A program made the position numbers and the translations under genes. Below the pieces are notes generated by a model. It saw nothing but the letters and a program-made list of their open reading frames with translations, had not been told where the DNA came from and did no database searches. Source: Pleodorina starrii (taxonomy: Eukaryota; Chlorophyta; Chlorophyceae; Chlamydomonadales; Volvocaceae). From it: a stretch of DNA of 64,000 bases. The stretch is taken from the NCBI GenBank assembly GCA_030267565.1, contig BRXU01000018.1, positions 1,798,001 to 1,862,000 on the forward strand. Direction: 5' to 3'. Shown in pieces: positions 42,901 to 53,119 of the stretch; the first letter of the stretch is position 1, and each line of letters opens with the position of its first letter.

Positions 42901-45900
42901 TCGCCGCCGTGCCGCCGGCGCCCAGCCCTGCTGCGGCAGCGGCAGCCGCTGCTACTGCGGCTGCTGCTGCTGCGACGACTGTTGTGGGTGCGACGGCTGC
43001 GACGCCGGCGGCGCCAGCCGCTGCCACTGCGGCGGCTGCATGCGGCGGCTGCCGGCTCCTGGCGGCCTCAGCGGCGGCAGCCACGCGGCAGGCGGCCGCA
43101 GGCCGGCTAGGATCTGGATCTGAATCTGGATCTGGATCGGGATCGGGACCCACGGCAGATGCGCACGGGCCGGCAGCAGGGCCGGTGCCCGTCAATGATC
43201 TGCACGCAGCGGCAGCGGCAGCGGCGGTGGGGACGGCGGCGGCGGTGGGGGCGGCCCCGCCGCCCGGGGAGCAACAGGCTGGCGGGACGCGGCCCGGCGG
43301 GCCCCCGGCCGCTGCCGGTGGCAGGGCGCAAGCGGAGGGCGACGCGGCGGCGGCGACGGCGCTGCAACATCAGCATGTGGCCGGCAGTGATGACAGCTAC
43401 GACGGTTGGCTGGGCGGCGACTGGGGTGGCGGCGCCGCCGACGACGGCGACGGTGGCGATTGGGAGTCGCTCTCCCGGCTGTCCTGGGGGGCCGGTGAGG
43501 GCGGGGAGGGCCTTGGGCTGGGCTCGGACGAAGAGGCAATGGCTTTGGAGCTGTGCGCCGGACTGGGGCTGGGGGATTCGCCGGCAGGGGCCGCCGCGGC
43601 GGCGGCGGCGGCCGCCGCCGCGGCGGGGCCATCGGCGGCGGCGGCGGCGCCGCCGCCGCCTGGCGGCGCACGGCACTCTGAGCAAGGGCGGAAGCGAGCA
43701 AGGGATGAACGGGCGAGGGGCGGCGACGGTGACGTCGGCCGCCGCCGTCGCGACCGTGACAGTACACGTCAGCAGCGGCCGCAACCCGCCGGCGCCGCGG
43801 CGGCGGAGGGGCCCGACGAGGGCGGTGCGCAGCGGCGGTGCAGGGGCCGGGCGCCGCGGCCCAAGCGGCGGGCGGCGGAGGAGAGGGATTCATTGGAGGA
43901 AGGCGCAGGGGTGGAGGGGGAGCTACAGCAGGCGGCGGCGACGGCGGGGGCGGGGCCGGCGGCGGCGGGGGTGGCTGCGGGGGTGCGGGAGGTGGTGGTG
44001 CTGGAGGTGAGCGTGGGGGGCTTCGAGGGCGGCAGGGCGGCGGCCGCAGCGGTGGCGGCTGCTGGAGGGAGCGGCCGCGGCTGTGCACAGCCGCACCCGC
44101 AGCCGCAGCGGCAGCGGCAATCGCGGGCCTTGCGCACGAGGACGGAACGTCAGGTGGAACAGTCGCAGCCGCAGCAGAAGCAGAAGCACAAACAGCCGCC
44201 GCCGCCGCCGCCACAGCAGCAGAAAAAGCCTCAGAAGCAGCAGAAGCAGCAGAAAGAGCAGCCGCAGCAGTCCCCCGCGAAGCGCCCCAAACGGCAGCAA
44301 CAGCAGCCGGACACGGGCAAGGACGCCGGCAGCGGCGGCGGCGGCGGCGGGGGCGGCGGCGGCGGCGGCGGCCGTGGCAGCGGGCGGGGGCCGGTGGGTC
44401 GGTGGGTCCTCAGCGAGGCGGAGGAGGTGCGGCTGCGTGCGGAGGTGGCAGCGGGCAAGTACGTGCTGTGCATGTCGTCAGGTAGGGTGCGGGAGGGTCA
44501 GGGGGGCCGAAGGTCTCGCTTGCCTCCCGGGCCGTGCACGGGCGTGTGGGGCCGTGTTGTCGCCTTTCCAGCCGGCTCCTGGCGCCCTGCCACAGGCACG
44601 GGTGCCAGTACGCAGCTCCTGCAAGGCCGGGGGGGGCCGCTGCCGCTTCCTCCGTCGCCGCTGCCCCTCACTCTGTGCGCCTCCCGCCCGCTTCGCTTGC
44701 TGCCCACCGCCCAAGCCACCGCCCCCTTCCCCCTCCCCTGGCGCCGCCCGTTGCGCTCCTTCCATACGATATTACCCCGCCCCGCTCCCGGCTCTTGTCC
44801 CGGCCCTAGCCCCGCTCCCGCTCCCGGCGTCCTTACCGGTACTCCCGTGTCCCGGGTCGTCTGGACCCCACCCTCCAGGCCGGCGCTTCCCCGCGTCGCT
44901 GTGCTGCCGACCCAACGACATCCGCGTGGCTGACTACCACCCCGACTCGGAGGGGGAGGAGGGGGAGGGGGAGTATGTGGTGGAGCGGATCATGGACGAG
45001 GTGGAGGACGGCAAGGGACTCAAGTACCTCATCAAATGGGAGGTGGGCGCTCGATCTGGGCGGGGAGGGGCGGGCGGGCGTCTGGTTGGGTGGCCGCTGC
45101 GGGTGTGGAGGGGGGGAAGGCGGGGGTGTCGGTGCGCGGAACTAGTCGCGCATACACACACGCATGGGCGGCTGGGTGTGTGTATGTGCACACACCAGCG
45201 ATACGGAGGCGATGCGTGGTGTGCAGCGTGGAGCGCACTGAGTAGGACAGGGTACGATATGGTAGGGTACGGAAGCATGGGCTGCAAAGATGCAGAGCTC
45301 CCAGCCCGGTGAAGAGGGGGCCGTGGAGAGGGAGCAGCGGACAGTCTCCTGATGGCCGTGGCGGGTTGGGGTGGTGTGTTTTCTGTTGCGCGTGTGTGTG
45401 CGCCACGTGATGAGATCATGTGACCCACGGGTCGCTCATGAGCGCGTTCTGGGGGCTCCTTGTTTAAGGGTTCTCGTGTATTCCCGATACCGGTATGCGG
45501 GTTTGGCATGCCGGATGGGGCATGTGGGGGCGACCGGCTGCTGGCGGTTACTTGACCTACAGCGGTTTCGCAGTTGCTCCACCCCACACCCACACCCACA
45601 CCCACGCTTCAACGTCTTCAGACCCGAAAGGCGCCTCTCGCTGCCAGCCCGGCCCGAGCAGCAGCTGCACCGCCCAACGCCCGATCGGCCTCTCGCCGCC
45701 TTTGGAGTCCTTTCCGCCTGACCCCCCACCCGTGTCCAAGTTGCACCCCCCCCCCCGTCTCCCCCCGCGCTGCGCCCCGTCTCACCGCCGCGGTCCTCCG
45801 CCGCGGTCCCATGCCTTGCCCCGCTGCGCCCCTTTCACACACACATACACACACACACACCACCCTTCACGCCATCCCTCACGCCACTCCACGCGCCTCT

Positions 45901-46128
45901 CCACCCACCGCTGTCTCGCTGTGGCCTCTCCCCGCTCCGCCCTCCCCGCCCGCCCTCCTCCCGCCCTCCTCCCCCCTCACGGCGGCCCTTCAGGGTTACG
46001 AGTTGGACCCGGGCTGTCCCCTCCGCCGGCAGGGCCACTGGGAGGACGCCGCCAGCATTGCGGCGGACTGCCCGGGGGTGGTGAGGGCCTGGAACAGGGC
46101 CAAGCCGTTTTGGTATTTTGAGGGCTAA
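39929..46128 (+). CDS. Double-chromodomain protein (divergent pair, right gene)
   Basis: Five exons: 39929-40033, 40470-41823, 42286-44481, 44879-45042, 45994-46128; GT-AG, phases consistent; 1317 aa. Exon 1 gives a compact basic start (MDNYRTWKLRRKRDGVLG). The segment up to about residue 95 looks folded (VEWTIGLGFGVRR, NLHARIADLADQLAFGKLG). A long Ala/Gly/Gln-rich part follows. Chromodomain 1 (about residues 520-585: CVVDEVFSRSRGTWLYLVKW, AGYELDPG, GHWITEETL) is nearly identical to that of the left gene. Chromodomain 2 (about 1240-1317: YVVERIMDEVEDGKGLKYL, IKWE, GYELDPG, GHWEDAAS) ends the protein at PFWYFEG; there is no acidic tail. Intron positions and phases match the left gene, proving common origin. 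Nuclear chromatin binding is inferred from the domains. Stretches such as KRPKRQQQQP and RKRARDERARG could act as nuclear localisation signals. Confidence 0.83.
42150..42235. repeat. (CCTCGC)n hexamer array in intron of right chromodomain gene
   Basis: About 13 hexamers directly before exon 3, at the same intron position and in the same sense orientation as the array at 37014-37150. Confidence 0.9.
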
Positions 46129-47419
46129 AAGTGTCCGACACGAGTTCTGACGTTGGAGAGGGTTTTTTGGGGGGCTCGTGGGGAGAGACAGCGACAGCGA
46201 CAGCGACAGAGGGGCCGCAGGAGAGCCGGTGGGTGGCACGGTGGGTGTGTGGGGGGGAGGGGGGAGGAGTGTGTGTGTGTTCGGGGCAGAGTATGACAGC
46301 TCGAAGAGGCGAGAAGCTGGCAGGTAGACGGAGACACAACAGCGTAATGGAAAAAAGAAGCCCCCAAAGGGGTCCGTTGGGCGTCTGGGGACGGGGAAGG
46401 GGAGGGGTTTGGTGTGTGTGTGAGATTGCACATTGCAAACGACGCCACTTGTTTACATTGTGTGTGTCGTATCGTGTGTAACGCGTATCGTGGGCAGCAT
46501 GAGAGCTTCTCTGCAGAGGTGAGGCGGCGGCACTTGTGGCGGTGTGGGCCGAGCCTCCGGGGGCGCTCCCGGCGTCGGTGCGGGCCGCCTCTCACAAGCT
46601 GCACCTGCAGGGAGGCAGCGCGGGGCGGGCGGGGCGGGAGGGGCGGCCTTTGGTCCCGTGGCGCACATGCTTTACATGGGCAAATGCTGACAAACATACG
46701 AACAAACGAACGAGCTTCGCATGGATTGTGTTTTGCGTGCCGTGGGCGCGGCTCTGCCTGCTCTGGGTTTCGGGGTTTCGGAGCAGCCCGGGGCCTGGCG
46801 GCGATGCGGCGAGGGAGGGTGGTCTGTACTGTACAGGGGGCCGCTGGCTGTCGGGACGAATTGAACCTCTGTGTATTTACATATAGCCTTTTTGGTTTTA
46901 ATACGGGTTCGACCAGTGGGGTTTGGGAGGCGGACGCACGACGACACCGACGACCCGGCTCCTGTACCGTTTGTACGACGTGTACGACGGCTGATGGCTG
47001 GTCCGGGCCAGACCAGTAGATCAGTGCAAAGTACCGGTAGGCGGGGGGCACCGATCCCCGCCATCAATGCGCATCATCACGTAAGGTGTTGCTGTTGTTA
47101 TTGCTACGGGCTGATGACGTTTATGGAGTGCTGCGGGGTTTATTAGAGTGTGCTGTAGAGTGTAGACGTAGATGAGGTGTGTGATGGATGGGTTGGGGTA
47201 GAGAGGGGCGTCGAGGTTCGCGGCGCGGTGCTGGCTGCCTGTCCATGAGGCATGCATGCCCGGCAGGTGCGTCGTCGTCGTCGTCGTCGTCGTCGCCCAA
47301 CCCCCCTCCGCTTCGGTTCTCCTGTGTGCGTGCTTGGTCTTCCCCTTTCTACATGTAAGGAGCAGAGGCAGGTTTCGTGCTCGGCTGGGCTTCATTGGGC
47401 GGGTGTTCACGTTGTTTAG
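46129..47419. other. Spacer with 3' region of the chromodomain gene
   Basis: No supported gene. TGTAA at 46477-46481 is a likely polyadenylation signal for the gene ending at 46128. A (CGT)n run lies at 47268-47295. Upstream exons of the partial gene at 47420 may lie here but I could not define them. Confidence 0.4.
46477..46481 (+). terminator. TGTAA polyadenylation signal of the right chromodomain gene
   Basis: TGTAA about 350 bases past the stop at 46128. Confidence 0.4.
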
Positions 47420-47807
47420 TGTCCGTACTACCACCGCGACGTCAGATCCACCCTGCTGGTCGCCAAGGCCTCTGTGTGGCTTCGGAGCAAGCCCGGCCAA
47501 GCCAGGGTGACCCTACCGTATACGGTCACCACCTTGCAGAGTACGATACTACCTGGAGGTGCTGCAACAGCCTTTCGAGCCAGAGAAGAAGGCCGACTAC
47601 AGGCAGTGCTACGCTCGCCTGGTGCAGAGCAACGTGGCGCCCACGGCCAACCCTATCTACCTGGGCATCCGCGACTTCGAGTTCTCGACCAACTGGTTGT
47701 GGAGGCTGGATCCGGCAGTCAACGAGCGGGTGCTGTCCAAGTGGGGCCTAGTCCCGCAGGATGAGTGGTACCCGCGCCTGATGAGTGGTGTCCGGTGCTG
47801 CTTCTAA
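47420..47807 (+). CDS. C-terminal exons of an unrecognised protein
   Basis: A clearly protein-like frame runs from 47540 to the stop at 47807: YYLEVLQQPFEPEKKADYRQ, then QCYARLVQSNVAPTANPIYL, GIRDFEFSTNWLWRLDPAV, NERVLSKWGLVPQDEWYPRL, ending GVRCCF. It follows a splice acceptor (ACCTTGCAG). An earlier exon from a TTTAG acceptor at 47419 may give PYYHRDVRSTLLVAKAS, with an intron of about 64 bp (47476-47539) making the phases fit; this join is inferred. I do not recognise the family. The composition (Trp, Tyr, Asp, few low-complexity residues) suggests a folded, possibly enzymatic C-terminus. The true start and any further 5' exons are not found. Confidence 0.5.
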
Positions 47808-48326
47808 CCCTACCGAAGGCCAGAGTGCCCTCCTCAAGCTCCACGAACCCGTCAAACGTTTCGGCAGTTTAAACGCGCGAGAGTAGTGCTGCGGCTTGGA
47901 TCGCTCTACGGGCGTGGTTCTGCATTGCGTGCCTAACTGCGGTCTCTTCCATGAATTGATCGAACAGATAGAGGGGAAACCATCCGTTTTAGAAGATCGG
48001 GCAAAACGGGTGGAAACACCGTGCAAAAGGTATGCCTGCAGATGGCTTAAGTTCCCCCCTTCCTCGCCGATGGGGTTGGGACCATCAGAGAAAGGTGTAC
48101 GACACAATAAATGCAGCCGTTAGCAGTTGGATTCTAATTGACGAGTTCCTTTTAGTTCATCATAGCGCTGGAAGGAACTCTCACTGCTGCAAGCTTGTTA
48201 CATTTTGGTTTATTTTAATTAATCTTCTGGTGCTGACGTGTTGGACCTCAAAATAAAACCCGCTGCGGCCACTTTTTGCTTACACAACGGCACTAGGCTG
48301 CGACAGCAGCTCCCGTTACGGTGTCT

Positions 48327-50489
48327 ATGGCTGGCGTAATTCATACAGTGCTGCTCGCACTATTGTCCTTGGGCATGTATTTTCATACCACTTCGGGCTG
48401 TTACAAGCGGCTCGTGTACCATGGAGCTATTCCCTTGCTCTATATAGACGATTGCACGTCTAACTACGATCTTGGTATGCTTGTTGGCTCGACCTTCAGC
48501 TCTACGATTAAGGGACGAATGCGGGACAGTCTCGCGTTCGCAAAAGTGCAGGTGAGGACCTCGGTATGCACAATATCCGTCAGCAAGCATCAGGTAGCGG
48601 GGTAATAAGGCTGCCGTCGCGGCTATACCTCCGGCACTGCCGCAGAGTCGCGCTGCGACACGGGCGGGGAGAAGGGGGGCCCGCCCCCCACCGGGAACGG
48701 CAGCGCCGCTCAAACAGGATTGTCAGCATTCCGGCAGCAAATTCCGACACACATCCGAGCGCGCAGCTACGCAACTCCTATTAGCAACATGCCCCTGCCG
48801 AGCTCTGCCGTCACATCGGCGCCGGGTGGACGCTCCGAAGTTACCGCCGCCGACACCGCCGCCTTCTTCCCTCGGGCGGCGGGCGCGCCCCACTCGGGAA
48901 ACGCCCTTCTCCTCCTCCTCCTCCTCGCCGGTCGACTAGCTCCTGGAAGCAATCCCCTCGGCCCCACCTCATCCGCCCCATTTCTTTGTTTTCGTCCCAA
49001 CCGCAGATCTAACGCTCCATTGCATTCTTAACCCCATTCCATCCGGGCCGCAAGCCGCATGCGGCTACGACCTCCGTCCTCGAATCCCTCCACCGCACTC
49101 TCCCGGTTGGTCACGGTCGCCAAACCCCGCACACGCCACACCCCCACTTGAGGAGCGCCCGGACGCCACGTGGCCTATGCCGCCGCACTGCACTTTTGCC
49201 GTACTCCTGCCGTACGAACTGGGTCGATTTTCCCCATTTCCGCGGACGAAGCGGATCCCCGCTTTGCCTCAACCCATTCCATCCCATCTCGCCCCACCCC
49301 ACCTCCCCCCTGCCCCCCGCCTGGCCCCCCTACCATACCCTCCCCCAAAACACAAACACACCCCCCACAGGCCTACTGCGCCACCAATTGGGGCCGGAAG
49401 CTGCTGTCGGCCCTCAAGGACCGCCACCGCTTCGCCTTCCCCGCCTACTACTCGGAACTGCAGGGGCTGGCGGCGGGGGCGGGAGTGCCGTTTGACCAGG
49501 TAGCGTAGCGGCAAGGAGAGGGACAGAGAGAGGGACGGGGAGAGAGGGGCCGAGAGAGGGACGGCGAGACTGAGGGAGGGTACAACAACAGTCCATGGCG
49601 GCAAAGTTGACGCACTGACCGACGGGGGAGGGAGGGGGAAGCCGCCCTCGGTGGACTGTGGACTGCGAACTGGACGGGCGGGGTGGGTATCCCTCGACTT
49701 GCGTCGTGCAGTGTGCGCTGCGTCTCCACAGCGTGTGTGCGTGTGTGTGTGTGGCGCTGTGTGCGTTACGGATACCGTATTGCGCTTCGCCCATCGATGC
49801 TGGTGTGTGTGTGTGTGCCGTGTACGACGCAATACGACACAATACGACACCGAAACCGACATGGAGCTGAGCCGCCGCCACACGTCACCTGGGAGGTCGT
49901 CATGGAGCCTCTGGGCCCCCCCCTGGAGTACTGGCGGTCGGGAGCTGTCCCCGCCGATGCTGCTGCTGCTGCCGCCTCCGCAAACCGGCGGTTTGGGCCC
50001 TTCACACCTCACCCTCACGCCTCGCCCACGCACCTCGCCCTCCCCCGCCCTCCGCCCCTCGCCTCCTCCTCCTCCCCCTCCCCCACCGCCTCGTCTGTCT
50101 CTCTCCCGCAGATCCTGATGCTGAACCTGCGTCAGGAAATCCTGGCGGCAGAAGAGTCCCCCGAGGCGACCAGTCAGGCGCTCCAGCGCTGGCTCCTGAA
50201 ATCCCACCCACAGCCGGAGTCCGAGCTTGCAGGTGGGGACGATGAGGGGGACGACGGTGTGGACGGGGACAGCAACAGCGGCCGCAGCGGGGATGGCGGC
50301 GGAGGCGGTGATCGCGGGGGAGACGCGCAACGGCATCGTGGAGTGATCAGGTCGGGCGACGGCAGCAGCAGCAGCAGCAGCAGCCGCGACGGCGGAGGTG
50401 ATCGCCGTATGGAGGGCGGCAGTGGCGAGGGCGGTGGCGGAGGCGGTGGGGACGGTGGCGACGAGAATGGCGGTGGCGACGAGAATGGC

Positions 50490-50520
<31 letters not shown>

Positions 50521-53119
50521 ACGGCTCTCACGTGGATCCCTTGTCGGTGGACGCGTGCAGCGATGTGGCGGTGCGGCTGGCGGTGGCGGGCTCTGGTGAC
50601 GGCGGCGGCGGTGACGGCGGCAGTGGTGCTGGTGGTGGTGGTGGTGGTGGCGGTGGTGGTGGTGGTGCGGGGGGTGGTCCCCTTATGTGGCTGGGCCACA
50701 ATGAGGACATGACTAATGACACGCTGGTGGGTGGCCGTGGAGGCTGGGGCTGGGGCTTGAGAGTGGGAGGGAGGGAGGGAGGGAGGGGCGGGGATTTCCT
50801 TAGGGTGCAGCTCTTTATTGGTGCTGGTTGGGGGAAGAGGGTAGCAGGGAGGGTGCGGGTTCAGAAGGTGTTTGTTTTTGAAGGATTAGATTCCTTGAAA
50901 GCTGTAATTCGGGGCAGGGCCGCGGCTGGGTACGGCAGCAACACAAGACACATGACTGATACATGACCGGTGCTCGGCTGCTGCCCACGTGCCCAGCCCC
51001 GTCTCATGACAGCTTGACCCCACCTGACCCGACCCCACCCGACCCCACCCGCCCTGATCCCACCTGACCTTGTCCTCAACGCCCTCCTCCCGCTCGGGCC
51101 CGCTCCCCACTCCTCGCTCGGGCCCGCTCGGGCCCGCTCCCCACTCCCGCTGCCCCACGCAGGGCCGCATGTACTACATCCGCGCAGCCATGCCGGTGAG
51201 CAATTGACCCAGCTAGCTACCTGGCTGGATCACTAGCGACCTAGCTAGTAACCGCAGTAAGCGAGGTAGGTGGCTGTGCACCTACGCACCTACCTTCGGT
51301 AGATCATTCGTTCGGCGAGCGGCTGCCTGTACCGGTATGTCGGCCGGTGGGCTGCCTGTATATCCCACACCAACAACCCCCGGTTGCCGCGCCTCTCTCC
51401 ACGCCCTCCACCCCACCCCATCAGGGCCGCGGCTCCTGGTTCGCGCTGACCTACGCTGGCGAGCTGGCCTCCACCGCCTTTGGCGCCAACACCGCCGGAG
51501 TGGCCTTCACCCTCAACGCGCTCTACCCGCGTGACGTGCTGTTGCCCGGTCTGGGCCGCAACTTCCTGTCGCGGCGGCTGCTGGATGCGGGCAGTGTGGG
51601 GGAGGCGCTGCGAGTGCTGAAGATGGAGGACCAGGTGGGGGTGGGGGGTCGGGTGGGGTGGGGTGGGGTGGGGGAAGGGGGTTTCACCCCTTGTTACATT
51701 CCCGGGATCGGTACCCGCACCTGCACCTGCACCTCACTCGCTCCCACTCACCCCCTCACTCACTCCCACTCACCCCTCGTCCCCCCCCCGCGCTCATCTG
51801 CCCCTGCCCCCGCCCCCCCCCCCCCCCCCGCGCCCTACATCCCCGCCCCCGCCCCCCCCCCCCCCGCGCTCATCTGCCCCTGCCCCCGCCCCCCCCCCCC
51901 CGCGCTCAACTGCCCCCCCCGGCCCCCCCCCCGCCCCCCCTCCCCTCAGGCCACGGGTCGCTCCGTCAACCTGATGTCCACTCGGCCCCCCCTGGGCGTG
52001 TGGAACGTGGAGGTGGGGCCGGGAGGCGGCCACGACGTGCGGGAGCTGACGGACGACGACGACGACGGCTGGTACTTCCACGCCAACGCCTACATGAGGT
52101 TGCCGCAGGTCGTCGGCTGAGGGGGGGACTGGCGGCCAGGGAGGGAGGGAGGGCGGGCGGGAGGTTGGGGGGTCCCTCCTCTTTTACGTCACGTCCCTTT
52201 GGTCGACAAACACAACCCAACGCCTCCTTCCACAACTCGCAACCCACAATACCCCAACGCCTGCGCACCCCAACACACGACACTCCGCTCCCCCGCGCCC
52301 CGGGCTGCGTCCTTCCCGCATCCTGAAACACGAAACGCCCACCACACCACCCACTGGCGCCCGCCCTCAGTCCCCACCCTCACCCTCATCCCCTCGCCCG
52401 CCCTCCTAACCTAAACCCGAACTCCTGCTTGCACACACACACACCCTCCACGCCCACCCCTCCACCTTCCCCCCTTCCCCCCTCCTCGCCGCTGTTCACC
52501 CCTTGCAACCACCCCACCAATCCGCTCCTCTTCATTACCCCACCCACCCCCTCTCTCCCGTCTCCCCGTCTCCCCGCCGCTCTTTCTTTGATTCTCTGTC
52601 GGTGCACTCCACTCCGCGGCGCAGCGCCAAAAAGTGGACAACAGCAGCCTGCACCGCGAGGCCCGCTTCGCCCAGTTCCCCAAGCCGAGCAGCCCGGGGG
52701 ACATCCTGGACATGCTTGGGGACACCGCCGACCCGGACTTCCCCATCTTCCGAACCGGCGACTACGGCGGCCTGGTCTACACGCTTTGTACGGTGCTGTA
52801 CGACCTGAGTGGCGGGAGGATGATGGTGTACGAGGGCAACCCGCGGGACGGCGTGGTGGGCTCCGTGCTAAGTCTGGACAGCCTCATGCCTGTCGTACTG
52901 GGGCCGTACGGTGGGAAGGGTGAGGGGGGTGGGCAGGTGGGGGAGGTGGGGGAGGTGGGGGGGGAGGTGGCGGAGGCGGGGGAGGCGGCGGAGGTGGGGG
53001 AGGCGGGCGGCGAGGGGGAGGCGGGGCGGGGCGGCGAGGGGGCGACTGCTGACCTGTGGGTGGGACGGGGTGGGCGGGAGCGCGTCGTCACAGGCGGACA
53101 GGACGGAGACATGTTGTGA
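48327..53119 (+). CDS. Peptidase C45 / acyl-CoA:isopenicillin-N-acyltransferase-like hydrolase with signal peptide
   Basis: Seven exons: 48327-48551, 49371-49499, 50112-50726, 51163-51195, 51425-51634, 51950-52108, 52625-53119. Every intron is GT-AG in phase 0; 621 aa. The start gives a signal peptide (MAGVIHTVLLALLSLGMYF). Family marks: YDLGMLVGSTFSSTIKGRM, the N-terminal nucleophile site DAC-SDVAV (Cys about 267), GHNEDM (313-318), YYIRAAMP, ALTYAGELASTAFGANTAGV, AFTLNALYP, the conserved SSLHREAR, and TLCTVLYDL with VYEGNPRD. This is the NTN-hydrolase fold of Tan (beta-alanyl-dopamine hydrolase) and penicillin acyltransferase, made as a precursor that cleaves itself before the Cys; the substrate is probably an amide or acyl-amine, not determinable here. 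Oddities: about 100 Gly/Asp/Ser-rich residues before the Cys, a Gly run between the Cys strand and GHNEDM, and a Gly/Glu tail. The expected nucleophile is present. Confidence 0.87.

Noticed and set aside
32357..46128. Chromodomain genes as Ty3/gypsy (chromovirus) retrotransposon remnants
   Set aside because: No gag, protease, reverse transcriptase, RNase H or integrase motifs and no LTRs seen; genes have conserved introns and two chromodomains each.
50398..50712. Overlapping Ala/Trp-rich frame within exon 3 of the C45 gene
   Set aside because: A shadow of the Gly-rich insertion; it lacks the family motifs.
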